Below are positions 29,864 to 37,695 of a stretch of 64,000 nt of DNA, piece by piece. The position numbers and the translations under genes were made by a program. The notes beneath the pieces were generated by a model. That model was given only the letters and a program-made list of their open reading frames with translations. It was not told where the DNA came from and searched no databases. Origin of the DNA: Limihaloglobus sulfuriphilus (GTDB lineage Bacteria; Planctomycetota; Phycisphaerae; Sedimentisphaerales; Sedimentisphaeraceae); contig NZ_CP019646.1 of NCBI RefSeq assembly GCF_001999965.1, positions 2,232,001-2,296,000 of the forward strand. The letters are read 5' to 3'. Numbering within the stretch: position 1 is the first letter of the stretch; the number at the start of each line of letters is the position of its first letter.

Positions 29864-30655
29864 TTAGTTATTTTGTTTTTTGGAACCATCTTTTGTTCCG
29901 CGGGATAAATCAGATAAAGGCAATTGTGGCAATTTAGAATATATCGGCGAAAATCTTTCATACATCACAGCAAGTTTTCGTTTATTCCTTTTATCGACAT
30001 ACGTTTTTGCTCGTCGGATTTTGCCATCAGCCCTAATGAAACCTCTAAAAAATACCCTATGAAGTCTTTCACCCATCTGAAATAGCCCGGGGTATGTCAC
30101 AACTTCTGATGCGGAGAGCAAAGAATCGACCGATTCAGCCAAAGCATCATTGAAATTTCTAATTTTTTGTTCATCAATTTTTTCTTTATTCTTTACAAAT
30201 AACATGTATTGCCAACACAGCTCACGTGTAGCAATACACGTGAAAACCATATCGCCAGCTTCGTTTATTGTCTCATTTTTTTTATCGTCAGGTGCATTCA
30301 AGCAAGCTTTTTTATAAGCTTCTACAAATAATGTCATATAGCCAGGAGTAGTCATATTCTCAGGAAATTTAAACATGCTTCTGGCCTTCCCCAACCATGC
30401 CTGGTAGTCTGTAGGCTTTGATTTTAGAACTGAATCATAATACGACATTGCCGTTTTATAATCCTCCTTTTGGTACGCATTAATTGCCATATCTAATAAA
30501 TTTGGCGTTTCTCTTTTTTCCGAGTTTTGAAACTCAAGCGGAAGATTGAATTTACTCCCGCACCATTGACACTCCAACAGACTTGAGTTTTCCTGGGGAC
30601 CAATTCGCCCATTACAGTATTTACACTTAATATTTTTGTGAATGCTATCTATCAT
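29864..30655 (-). CDS. Zinc-ribbon and TPR protein, last gene of the SPFH operon
   Basis: A 263-residue protein not assigned to a named family. Residues 10-32 hold a zinc ribbon (CKYC, then CQWC). A TPR unit follows: MAINAYQKEDYKTAMSYYDSV, then LKSKPTDYQAWLGKARSMF. The C-terminal 130 residues are helical and basic (RRAKTYVDKRNKRKLAVMYERF). The frame is open from a GTG at 30700, but that portion is the 3-prime end of the neighbouring gene read in another frame; the ATG at 30655 is the likely start. Before the IS30 insertion the upstream gene stopped at 30661, so the two were five bases apart and probably translationally coupled. The insertion may now leave this gene poorly expressed. Confidence 0.75.
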   Translation of the reverse strand: MIDSIHKNIKCKYCNGRIGPQENSSLLECQWCGSKFNLPLEFQNSEKRETPNLLDMAINAYQKEDYKTAMSYYDSVLKSKPTDYQAWLGKARSMFKFPENMTTPGYMTLFVEAYKKACLNAPDDKKNETINEAGDMVFTCIATRELCWQYMLFVKNKEKIDEQKIRNFNDALAESVDSLLSASEVVTYPGLFQMGERLHRVFFRGFIRADGKIRRAKTYVDKRNKRKLAVMYERFSPIYSKLPQLPLSDLSRGTKDGSKKQNN

Positions 30656-30660
30656 CTCTA

Positions 30661-30704
30661 TTAGCCCTCTCGTGTTGAAGTAGTTCTTTTTGTGTTCCAC
30701 CTAT
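30661..30704 (-). pseudogene. Severed 3-prime end of the GYF_2/TerB protein gene
   Basis: Read on the minus strand from the target duplication ATA, the sequence continues the frame of the 31769-34054 gene. Joining ...TGTGGACATA to GGTGGAACACAAAAAG gives Cys-Gly-His-Arg-Trp, then NTKRTTSTREG and TAA (30661-30663). This rebuilds 13 native C-terminal residues and a normal zinc-ribbon ending (CxxCGHRW). Confidence 0.88.
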
Positions 30705-31824
30705 AGCGGATTCAACTCATAAGTGCAATTAAGTCGCCAAAATTGTGGTGAGCTGGTATACTCTCTCACTGAATTATGGTGACCTCAACGAAAGGAACAC
30801 TTATGAGAGCGTACAAGCAGCTCACCGAAGACGATCGTATCGAAATATATGCCATGAAGCAAGCAGGAAATCAACAAAAACAAATAGCTGCGGCGTTGGG
30901 CGTTTCTCCCAGCACGATCAGCAGGGAACTGGCCCGCAATACAGGTCTGCGGGGCTATCGCCCTAAGCAGGCCCAGCAAAAGGCTTTATATCGACGGATG
31001 GCCGCCCGTAAAGCAGTCAAAATGAAGCCGGAGACGATAGAATACATTGAATCCCGCCTCCGGCAGCAACATTCGCCGGAGCAGATCGCAAAACGCATGA
31101 AAACCGATCCCCACTGGCAGGGGCCGGCCGTCAGTCATGAGCGGATTTACCAGCACATTTGGCAGGATAAAGCCCGGGGAGAAACCCTGTATACCCATCT
31201 GCGGATTGCCGGGACCAAACAAAGAAGAAAACGAAGAAACAGCCGGGACCGGCGTGGAACGATCAAAAACAGGGTTGGTATCGAAAAACGCCCACCGGTT
31301 GTAGAGAGAAAAAACCGCATCGGGGACTGGGAAGGCGACACCGTCGTGGGGAAAAACCATCAGGGAGCCCTGGTAACCCTGGTTGACCGCAAAAGCAAGC
31401 TGACGCTGATCGGTAAGGTAGATCGTTATACCGCCGAAGCGGTTGAACGGACCATTATCGCCCTGATCGGCACGCTGCCCCGACGAACCTATACACTGAC
31501 AGTGGACAATGGCAAAGAATTTTCAAACCATGAATCTATTGCCCATAACCTTAAAATTAAGGTCTTCTTTGCCGATCCCTACAGTGCATGGCAGCGGGGC
31601 TTGAATGAGAATACCAATGGCTTGATCCGTCAGTATGTACCAAAAGGAAGTGACATCCGAATGCTGACCAATCAGAAGATTGAGCACATAATGAATCGAC
31701 TGAATAATCGACCCAGAAAATCTCTTGGATTTTTAACCCCAAATGAAGTATTCTATAAGAGGAAAAAACTAACAGGATAACAAAACAGGATTTAACTTAA
31801 TTGCACTTGGGAGTTGAATCCGCG
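30705..31824 (+). mobile_element. IS30-family insertion sequence, complete
   Basis: A 1120-bp element with inverted repeats: GCGGATTCAACTC, two variable bases, then AAGTGCAATTAAGT, starting at 30706 on the left and ending at 31823 on the right. Only two of the first 29 positions differ between the ends. A 3-bp target duplication TAT (30702-30704 and 31825-31827) fits the family. It carries one intact transposase. It is inserted against the direction of the host operon and replaces the end of one gene. Intact ends and ORF suggest a recent and perhaps still mobile copy. Confidence 0.92.
30803..31780 (+). CDS. IS30-family transposase
   Basis: A 325-residue DDE transposase. The N-terminal helix-turn-helix (RAYKQLTEDDRIEIYAMKQ, then QKQIAAALGVSPSTISREL) binds the ends. 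The catalytic triad lies in RIGDWEGDTVVG, LTVDNGKEF and NENTNGLIRQYVPKG, and the family tail RLNNRPRKSLGFLTPNEVF is complete. The frame opens at 30776, but AAAGGA six bases before the ATG at 30803 and the usual family N-terminus set the start there. No frameshift is visible. Confidence 0.93.
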   Translation: MRAYKQLTEDDRIEIYAMKQAGNQQKQIAAALGVSPSTISRELARNTGLRGYRPKQAQQKALYRRMAARKAVKMKPETIEYIESRLRQQHSPEQIAKRMKTDPHWQGPAVSHERIYQHIWQDKARGETLYTHLRIAGTKQRRKRRNSRDRRGTIKNRVGIEKRPPVVERKNRIGDWEGDTVVGKNHQGALVTLVDRKSKLTLIGKVDRYTAEAVERTIIALIGTLPRRTYTLTVDNGKEFSNHESIAHNLKIKVFFADPYSAWQRGLNENTNGLIRQYVPKGSDIRMLTNQKIEHIMNRLNNRPRKSLGFLTPNEVFYKRKKLTG

Positions 31825-34054
31825 TATGTCCACAATGTTTACAATGCCATGAATCAGATATTACTTGAACCATAAATTGATGAACAGCATCTCGTTCAAC
31901 AGTTCCTATAACTTCGCGCTGATTATTGTATACCTTGTCTGTTTCTGTTGTTAGTATATTCTGATGATACTGACCAACCACTTGACTGCTATCAAGAATT
32001 TTTGCAAACAATATTTGGCATTCAGGACATACTGTCTTAAACGCTGAACAAGCAGTGATAAAAGCGAGGAGACTAAATACAAATGGGATCCATGAAAATA
32101 TAATATAATTCTCCACAATATCAAACGGTTCTTCAGGGCCAAAGAAGAAGGCTAATAATCTCTCGCTCAGAGGCATTGTTACAAGTACTAAAATCGTAAT
32201 ATTGATTAGCATTAGAGCAACAAGCAGCAATCTCTGGTATTTTGTAAATAACCAAGCAATAACATAAAAAAGCATACTCAAAGCACCGATTGCTAACATT
32301 ACAAACATTGGCATAGGATCCGGATTAATCCAGTTTTCATGAGCTACTTGTGCACGAGTTTCTTTAATATCTGAGACGAAGGAGTCGGTTCCAGCTTTAT
32401 CAACTATATTTTTTATATAACTATCTTTAACATTATGTTTGTTTTGGATTTGCAACTTAAGTTTTTCATGAGTTCTTTCAGCAGCAAGATAGTTATCTTC
32501 CTTCAAGTACTGCTGAACTTCTTCCCATGTGTTAGATATTTCTTCATAACCGAGTTTTTCCCATTGTTCTAAGGCAATTTCTTTCTTTGCCCTCACTGTT
32601 GCTATTTTGGAAGTAGCGTACTTTTTTATTTTTCGGGCTTCCAGTAACTTGTCAATTTTTGTATATATTTTTAACGATTCATATATCTGTTCTTTATCCA
32701 TATAATCTTCAGCTTGAGAAACTAGGTTGTCTATTTTTTTTATGCCTATTATTGCACTTGATATTTTCACTTTCTGAACCACTACAATTAAAAATAGCAC
32801 AAAGATGACAGAGATAATGGTATACCAAAATATAAGAGGTAAACCAGCAATTGTCTGATTATGTTCATCAGTTTCAAAATCGCCGCCTTCTAAGCGACCC
32901 GGTTGTTCAGGCTGCTGACTGGAATTCCTGACAGAATTTAAGAAAGAACTTAACCTTGAAATATCGTTAGGGTTTTCAAAAAGCAGACTTTCTATCTCAG
33001 TGATTTGCATATCTGAAATTCCGAGAAGACGGCAGTATTTTACTATAATGTCAATTTCATCCTTAGACATTTGACCATCTGCCATAGCAACTTTAATCAG
33101 CGTTAGCAGTGTACCCCATTGTTCGTCAGGTGAACCATTTAAAATCACGTTTCCCGGATTATTAATACTTTCCCTTAGTATTTTATCATATTCGTTTTGT
33201 CCTATCCCAGCTTTCTTACAAAAACTCTTTATGAGCTTAACTTCTGATCCATCTAAATAACTATCTGCTCTTGCTACAGCAAGAATGTTATGCAAAAACA
33301 ATCTAGAGTTTGTAATTTGGTAATTGATATCTTTGTAAAATCTGACTGCATCTTGATAATATTCTGGAAATTTTTCTTTAAAAAATTTATTAATTGATGA
33401 TTGTGCTGAATTATCATAGTCATTATCTAGATCGACACACTCATCATTATTTCCCAGTTCGATGCTTTTGGCAAGCTGCACTAACAGGTTTTTGTCCTGT
33501 TTTAATTTGTTTCCATAGTAAATAAGTGTATCAAGTAATTCTCTTTGCTCTGAGCCAGTAGAGACAGATAACATTGCCAATAAATAAAATATATTTACTG
33601 AATCCTGCATGCTGATATTTATGTTATGATTTACAATACCAGCTTTAAAAGAACCCATAATATTTTTCATTTCATCGTTAGAAATTTCTAATTTGGCTTG
33701 CAGAGCCTTGATGACCTTCATTTCAGAGCTGTTTAAATTCCCATCCGCCATAGCGATTTCAATCAAATATGTCATTATTTTAATATTTGAATTTGAACCT
33801 ACTTCAAAACTTTTTATAGAATCTAATGCAGGTAAGGGGGGGAGGGCGTCAGGATTTTGAGCAACCAAGTTCTCATTGGTTTTATCATGGAATAAACCGT
33901 TTATCTTTGAAGCCAAAACCCATGTTTTCAAACCTTCCTTCCAAATTATATCTGTGGGGTATAACCCTCCATTATTAGCTGCCTTCCTAAGTTGTTGAGA
34001 AGAAATAGGGCCAATATTTTTCCCATCACGGTGATAGAACCATTGCGAACTCAT
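31769..34054 (-). CDS. GYF_2, TerB-like and zinc-ribbon membrane protein, IS-truncated
   Basis: A 761-residue protein. Order: GYF_2 (DUF4339) domain at 4-55 (WFYHRDGKNIGPISSQQL); three TerB-like acidic helical units near 92-135, 252-296 and 315-358, each with a DG.(L/M)..(S/D)E core (AMADGNLNSSE, ARADSYLDGSE, AMADGQMSKDE); a membrane segment at 406-427; a helical TPR-like stretch; three further membrane segments near 595-700; and a zinc ribbon with CPEC and CKHC. The last 18 residues, from TRIQLPSAI onward, are encoded by the IS30 right end and replace 13 native ones. The metal cysteines survive, so the protein may still fold. TerB-like and GYF_2 domains point to a membrane-associated stress role, inferred from related gene sets. 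Confidence 0.85.
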   Translation of the reverse strand: MSSQWFYHRDGKNIGPISSQQLRKAANNGGLYPTDIIWKEGLKTWVLASKINGLFHDKTNENLVAQNPDALPPLPALDSIKSFEVGSNSNIKIMTYLIEIAMADGNLNSSEMKVIKALQAKLEISNDEMKNIMGSFKAGIVNHNINISMQDSVNIFYLLAMLSVSTGSEQRELLDTLIYYGNKLKQDKNLLVQLAKSIELGNNDECVDLDNDYDNSAQSSINKFFKEKFPEYYQDAVRFYKDINYQITNSRLFLHNILAVARADSYLDGSEVKLIKSFCKKAGIGQNEYDKILRESINNPGNVILNGSPDEQWGTLLTLIKVAMADGQMSKDEIDIIVKYCRLLGISDMQITEIESLLFENPNDISRLSSFLNSVRNSSQQPEQPGRLEGGDFETDEHNQTIAGLPLIFWYTIISVIFVLFLIVVVQKVKISSAIIGIKKIDNLVSQAEDYMDKEQIYESLKIYTKIDKLLEARKIKKYATSKIATVRAKKEIALEQWEKLGYEEISNTWEEVQQYLKEDNYLAAERTHEKLKLQIQNKHNVKDSYIKNIVDKAGTDSFVSDIKETRAQVAHENWINPDPMPMFVMLAIGALSMLFYVIAWLFTKYQRLLLVALMLINITILVLVTMPLSERLLAFFFGPEEPFDIVENYIIFSWIPFVFSLLAFITACSAFKTVCPECQILFAKILDSSQVVGQYHQNILTTETDKVYNNQREVIGTVERDAVHQFMVQVISDSWHCKHCGHTRIQLPSAIKLNPVLLSC

Positions 34055-34065
34055 TCTATTTTCCC

Positions 34066-34533
34066 TTACTTTGACTTTTCGATTGCTTGCTTTGCTAATT
34101 CATAATATAAGATTTTTTCTTCTTCTTTTCCACTAGTTATGACTACATAAGAATCTTGGAAATCTTTTAGTTCCTCTAAGCACTCTTTGACCTTTATCTG
34201 GTTACCAAGTTGAATATAACAAGTCAAAAGGCCCAAGTATGCTTTAGCTGGAGTACGACCGTACTCAAGGTTCTGCTCAGAAAAAGCAATTATTGAGTCA
34301 GGATATTCATCAATAACTTTTTGAAAGTTTTCAATTGCCTGTTTAATTGCATTCATCTTCATATAGCACAAACCAATATTAAATTGAGCATCATCTGCTA
34401 GGTCGCCTGCGGGGTCCAAGGCAATTATTTCTTTGAACTTCGATATCCCATCAATATAAAAGTTGTTACTTAATAATTCTATTGCTTCTTGAAATAAAAC
34501 AATCGCTTTATCATTAGTGTTCAAGTCAGACAT
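34066..34533 (-). CDS. TPR-repeat protein
   Basis: A 155-residue, predicted soluble protein. Three or more TPR-like helical pairs are visible: AIVLFQEAIELLSNNFYIDGI, then AQFNIGLCYMKMNAIKQAIENF near 55-75, then AYLGLLTCYIQLGNQIKVKECL near 110-130. This resembles YbgF/BamD-like adaptor repeats, but no signal peptide or lipobox is present. Its ATG overlaps the stop of the upstream membrane-protein gene by one base (TAATG), and 11 bases separate it from the GYF_2 gene, so translation is probably coupled. Likely a scaffold within the SPFH gene set. Confidence 0.8.
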   Translation of the reverse strand: MSDLNTNDKAIVLFQEAIELLSNNFYIDGISKFKEIIALDPAGDLADDAQFNIGLCYMKMNAIKQAIENFQKVIDEYPDSIIAFSEQNLEYGRTPAKAYLGLLTCYIQLGNQIKVKECLEELKDFQDSYVVITSGKEEEKILYYELAKQAIEKSK

Positions 34534-34886
34534 TACTCTTCCTCTATTCTTGTTGTAGTTATTTTCTCTATATAATCTTTTCTGGAAAACGGCTCATGTG
34601 GATTAATCCAGCCTATTGAAATTAAAACAGTTAGAAGTGTTCCTAGTATTCCTCCGGGGATTAAGCCGTGCCATGCATGCTCAATTCCAAAGTAAAGTAT
34701 TAGCATAGCAATAATTGCGATAGGAAATATAGTTATTGGACGCCTCCATTGTGTTCCAATAAAAGAGAGAGGAAAGCAGATGATAAACCCAACAATCATT
34801 TGCCAAGTTGAGAAAGCTCCTTCAACTGCCAATATAATACATACCACTAATCCTATAGCGATAATCAATGAAAATAAAAGTTTCAT
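34533..34886 (-). CDS. Small four-helix membrane protein of the SPFH operon
   Basis: A 117-residue integral membrane protein with hydrophobic segments at about 4-22, 28-45, 50-68 and 74-92 and a charged cytoplasmic tail (FSRKDYIEKITTTRIEEE). No family is recognised. It lies 11 bases after the SPFH gene and overlaps the next gene by one base. Its position suggests a membrane anchor or partner for the SPFH assembly; this is inference. Confidence 0.75.
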   Translation of the reverse strand: MKLLFSLIIAIGLVVCIILAVEGAFSTWQMIVGFIICFPLSFIGTQWRRPITIFPIAIIAMLILYFGIEHAWHGLIPGGILGTLLTVLISIGWINPHEPFSRKDYIEKITTTRIEEE

Positions 34887-34897
34887 AACATCTCCAT

Positions 34898-35920
34898 CTA
34901 TATCTGTTTTAATAACTCTATCTTTTTAGATTCAAATTCATCTTTGTTAATAATATCAGAATCTAAAAGAGCTTTAAGTTCTTTAAGTTTGGAAATGGGG
35001 TCAGATTTATGATCACTTTCCGTTATCTCAACAGACTTCGAGGGATTAGTCGCAGGCTGTTGAGAGTTAAAAGATTGTTGAACTATTTGTGGGAGCATCA
35101 TACCCATCCCAAGTCCTGCCCCCATACCAACACCCGCACTTGCTGGTCCTCCTGGATTATTGGCAGCCATTTCTAACGATTTTGCTGTTTTGAACTGAAT
35201 GTACTTATTCATATCACCAATAACCTGCATACTCGTTCTCTCATCAATGATTTTTTGAACTTCTTCAGGTGGCGATATTGAGTTGATAAAGAAATCTACA
35301 ATAAACAATCCCAAAGCTTCGAAATCTTCTTCTAAAACTGCTTTTGTACCTGTGCTAAGTTCATCATAAACTTTGGGTAATTCAAAGACACTCTTTACTT
35401 GAGTACCTAAGATATCAATTAGACGTGTTATTATAATATTCTTCAAGTAATCTTTAATTTCAGCATCAGTAAAGACGCCTTGAGTTCCAACAATTTTGTT
35501 TAAAAAAACAATTGGATTCTTAATTTGAATTGAAAATATTCCGTAGCTTCTAAGACGAATCATTTGGAGCTCAGGGTCGCGGAAAATAATCGGTTCCGAA
35601 GTGCCCCATTTAAGATTTCTAAAAAGTTTCATATTCAGAAAATATACTTCTGAACGGAAAGGACTATCAGGTCCATACCCGAATTTAGTTACAAATTTCG
35701 TAAGAGCCGGTATGTTCTGTGTTTTTAATACATAACGTCCGGGCCTTTTAAAAACCCCCACAGACTTGCCATCTCTAAAAAAGACTGCACTTTGACTTTC
35801 CCTTACAGTGAGTTGTGCTCCCCATTTAATTTCACAGGGTCCTTCTTGAGGCATACGAGCAACCATCACATTTCCAGTATCATCAAGATATTCAAGAACC
35901 TCCATTAACTTTGGCATCAT
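34898..35920 (-). CDS. SPFH/band-7 domain protein with C-terminal SHOCT
   Basis: A 340-residue protein of the YdjI-like SPFH branch (often named virion core protein in databases). There is no N-terminal membrane segment. The SPFH domain covers about 15-230 (VRESQSAVFFRDGKSVGVF, RPGRYVL, LRSYGIFSIQIKNP, FEALGLFIVDFFINSISPPEEVQ). A coiled coil and a Gly/Met-rich linker (near 255-275) follow. The last 34 residues are a SHOCT motif (DPISKLKELKALLDSDIIN, then KDEFESKK), a short oligomerisation or recruitment element. SPFH proteins form ring or cage scaffolds at membranes. The ATG overlaps the previous gene by four bases. Confidence 0.9.
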   Translation of the reverse strand: MMPKLMEVLEYLDDTGNVMVARMPQEGPCEIKWGAQLTVRESQSAVFFRDGKSVGVFKRPGRYVLKTQNIPALTKFVTKFGYGPDSPFRSEVYFLNMKLFRNLKWGTSEPIIFRDPELQMIRLRSYGIFSIQIKNPIVFLNKIVGTQGVFTDAEIKDYLKNIIITRLIDILGTQVKSVFELPKVYDELSTGTKAVLEEDFEALGLFIVDFFINSISPPEEVQKIIDERTSMQVIGDMNKYIQFKTAKSLEMAANNPGGPASAGVGMGAGLGMGMMLPQIVQQSFNSQQPATNPSKSVEITESDHKSDPISKLKELKALLDSDIINKDEFESKKIELLKQI

Positions 35921-36411
35921 TCTATCTCCGTAATTAATTTATCTCTATTCTCGACTATCTGTTTTAGTGAGTCTAGTTGCTCAGAAAGGTTTTCGAGTCC
36001 AACACCTTTCCTCTGATGAGAATTAATACTGTTCAGATTGGTAATGAATTCATCAACCTTTTTTTTAAAGGCCATGTCATATAAATATAAGTTATCAAGA
36101 GTTTTCTCATTCACCTGAACAACGTCAAAAAAACCAGAATCTCCACATTGTGCAAATTTAATTTGGTCAGTGATAATTCTTAGTTTTTTCTCAATGTCTT
36201 CAACTTCGGTCAATTGTTCAAGGTGTCCCTCTTTCAAGAACGCTCTATTCCATTTGTAGAGCACAGAAATATTATTATTAAGAGAGTCTACAATTTGTTC
36301 CCGGAGAATTTTGTCTGTTTCTCTCCGACCTTCCCTCTCAGAATACCCCTTGTAACCAGGTATTAAAGCTCCCAGCTTTTCAAATATATTATTGCCATTG
36401 TATTCTGCCAT
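35917..36411 (-). CDS. LIPGYKGY-family coiled-coil protein, first gene of the SPFH operon
   Basis: A 164-residue soluble protein. It opens with a segment containing LGALIPGYKGYSEREGRRET, a pattern I recall as typical of small uncharacterised proteins encoded next to YdjI-like SPFH genes. The rest is helical with coiled-coil character (LEQLTEVEDIEKKLRIITDQ, then ENLSEQLDSLKQIVENRDKL). No catalytic motif is seen. The ATG at 36411 has GAGG five bases before it; a GTG six bases earlier is possible. It is the promoter-proximal gene, and its stop overlaps the SPFH start (ATGA). Likely a structural partner of the SPFH protein. Confidence 0.78.
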   Translation of the reverse strand: MAEYNGNNIFEKLGALIPGYKGYSEREGRRETDKILREQIVDSLNNNISVLYKWNRAFLKEGHLEQLTEVEDIEKKLRIITDQIKFAQCGDSGFFDVVQVNEKTLDNLYLYDMAFKKKVDEFITNLNSINSHQRKGVGLENLSEQLDSLKQIVENRDKLITEIE

Positions 36412-36434
36412 ATCCACCTCGCAAATAAAGCTAT

Positions 36435-36547
36435 TTATTCCAGCCTATGCAATTGTCCGGGACATGCGAAATACCCGGATTCTTTATCATTATCATTACC
36501 GATAATAAGTATTTTACCACGGCGGAGTTTTAAATTCCAATAAAAAA
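36435..36547 (-). promoter_or_regulatory. Duplicated regulatory module R1, promoter of the SPFH operon
   Basis: A roughly 110-bp segment that recurs with about three-quarters identity at 36990-37094. On the minus strand it contains TTGGAA (36535-36540) and TAAAAT (36511-36516) 18 bases apart, then a conserved downstream block TAATGATAAAGAATCCGGG. It lies directly upstream of the LIPGYKGY gene. Conservation of both the promoter boxes and the downstream block between copies suggests a functional control region. Confidence 0.55.
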
Positions 36548-36616
36548 TACACTTCCATCTGACAACTCTAACCTGTTTTAATACAAAATGTTACGATTAA
36601 AAGAAACGTCACTGCC

Positions 36617-36799
36617 TTAGTTCTTTTTGCCATCAGCTGTTTTTAATGCCTCTTCTGCCGTTACCCGGCAGGGCCTGCCATCTCGGTTAATAATTACATA
36701 CTGGCCGAGTTTGGCCTTTTTATCAAGCTCTTTTCGAACAGCCCGTTTAAAACACTCGCCGGCAATGCGGGTTCTTTCACTTATTGTTGTTGCACTCAT
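36617..36799 (-). CDS. Small hypothetical protein, 60 residues
   Basis: A basic, soluble 60-residue protein of unknown family, with a helical first half (TRIAGECFKRAVRKELDKKA) and a beta-like middle (GQYVIINRDGRPCRVTAEEAL). AAGGTG five bases before the ATG at 36799 gives a good ribosome site, and regulatory module R2 lies about 190 bases upstream. It is flanked by the two copies of the duplicated module. The size and pattern could suit an antitoxin or DNA-binding adaptor, but no partner toxin is visible and I do not assign one. Confidence 0.55.
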   Translation of the reverse strand: MSATTISERTRIAGECFKRAVRKELDKKAKLGQYVIINRDGRPCRVTAEEALKTADGKKN

Positions 36800-36989
36800 C
36801 GGCACACCTTATAATTTCATTATAGATTTTGTTATTTTGAATACTAATATCTTCACAAGACCGCTCAAAAATTAGAGAAGAAATAAAGAGTCTAAATCTT
36901 TTTTTTGGAGCAAACGCACATATACCTTTATAAATAAATGGTTTATGTTTGCCGGCCAAGCTGTTTGTAAAAGTATTATTCATCTTAAA

Positions 36990-37094
36990 TTATTCCAGAC
37001 AATGCAACTTTCCGCTCAAGCACAATACCCGGATTCTTTATCATTACTGTTGGCAAGTATTTTACCACAGCGGAGTTTAAATTCCAATAAAAAA
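36990..37094 (-). promoter_or_regulatory. Duplicated regulatory module R2
   Basis: Second copy of the module at 36435-36547. On the minus strand TTGGAA (37082-37087) and TAAAAT (37059-37064) are 17 bases apart, followed by the same conserved block TAATGATAAAGAATCCGGG. It is oriented toward the 60-residue gene. A promoter here would give a leader of about 250 bases, long enough to hold further control elements. Confidence 0.5.
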
Positions 37095-37441
37095 CTTGTA
37101 AATCTTGTCAATCCTGTCCACTTAACTCGTAATTAGTATTGCCTATTGTCTGTCATCTTTTGTCTAAACTAACCGCTCCATAATTCTTCACTTATTTATC
37201 AATATTATCAGAATGCGAAACAAGTGAAGAACGGCTCTGATTGTTTCTTCGCTGATGCCTGATTCAGGTTTTCTGTGGCTAAAATGCTTTAATACACCAC
37301 GGAGGACACAGAGGACACGGAGGGCATAATTGATTATTATTTACCATGCAGGCATTGAAGGCAATGAAGAATTTATTTACTTGTTTGATAGGAATTAGGA
37401 ATTAGGAATTAAAACCCCTGACAATACCCCCAAACACTCCA
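37095..37441. repeat. Gene-free stretch with low-copy direct repeats
   Basis: No gene is seen. It holds runs of short direct repeats: GTCAATCCTGTCC, a GGAGGACACAGAGGACACGGAGG array (about 37301-37324) and a three-fold AGGAATT array near 37390-37409. Such purine-rich degenerate runs are common intergenic debris in environmental genomes; I see no defined element ends. Confidence 0.5.
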
Positions 37442-37468
37442 TATCAAACAAATGTCCCGCAGTCCTTT
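37442..37468. repeat. 27-bp direct repeat, right boundary of the SPFH island
   Basis: Same-orientation partner of 29828-29854, with two mismatches in the first 11 bases and none in the last 16. After this copy the sequence returns to glycan genes with more GC-rich coding. Confidence 0.7.
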
Positions 37469-37695
37469 AATTTTCTTTGGTGCTACGAGAGGCGGAGAAT
37501 ACAGCCGGATGAAATTTCGATTGACAGTAAGAATATCAATGGTAGAGTAAATTATAATATTATAATGTGACATCCAGAAATACAATTTTAACGTCAGAAG
37601 TCTTGCAAGACGATACTTCAAAAGCGTTTAGAAAAAGGGGCATCTATTACCTTTCGTTCTGGACACTTTGAATGTCGTTTTCGTTGGAGAATCCA

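Noticed and set aside
36435-37094. Integron cassette with attC-like repeats around the 60-codon gene
   Set aside because: The direct repeats lack the GTTRRRY/RYYYAAC core sites and hairpin design of attC, and they contain promoter hexamers instead.
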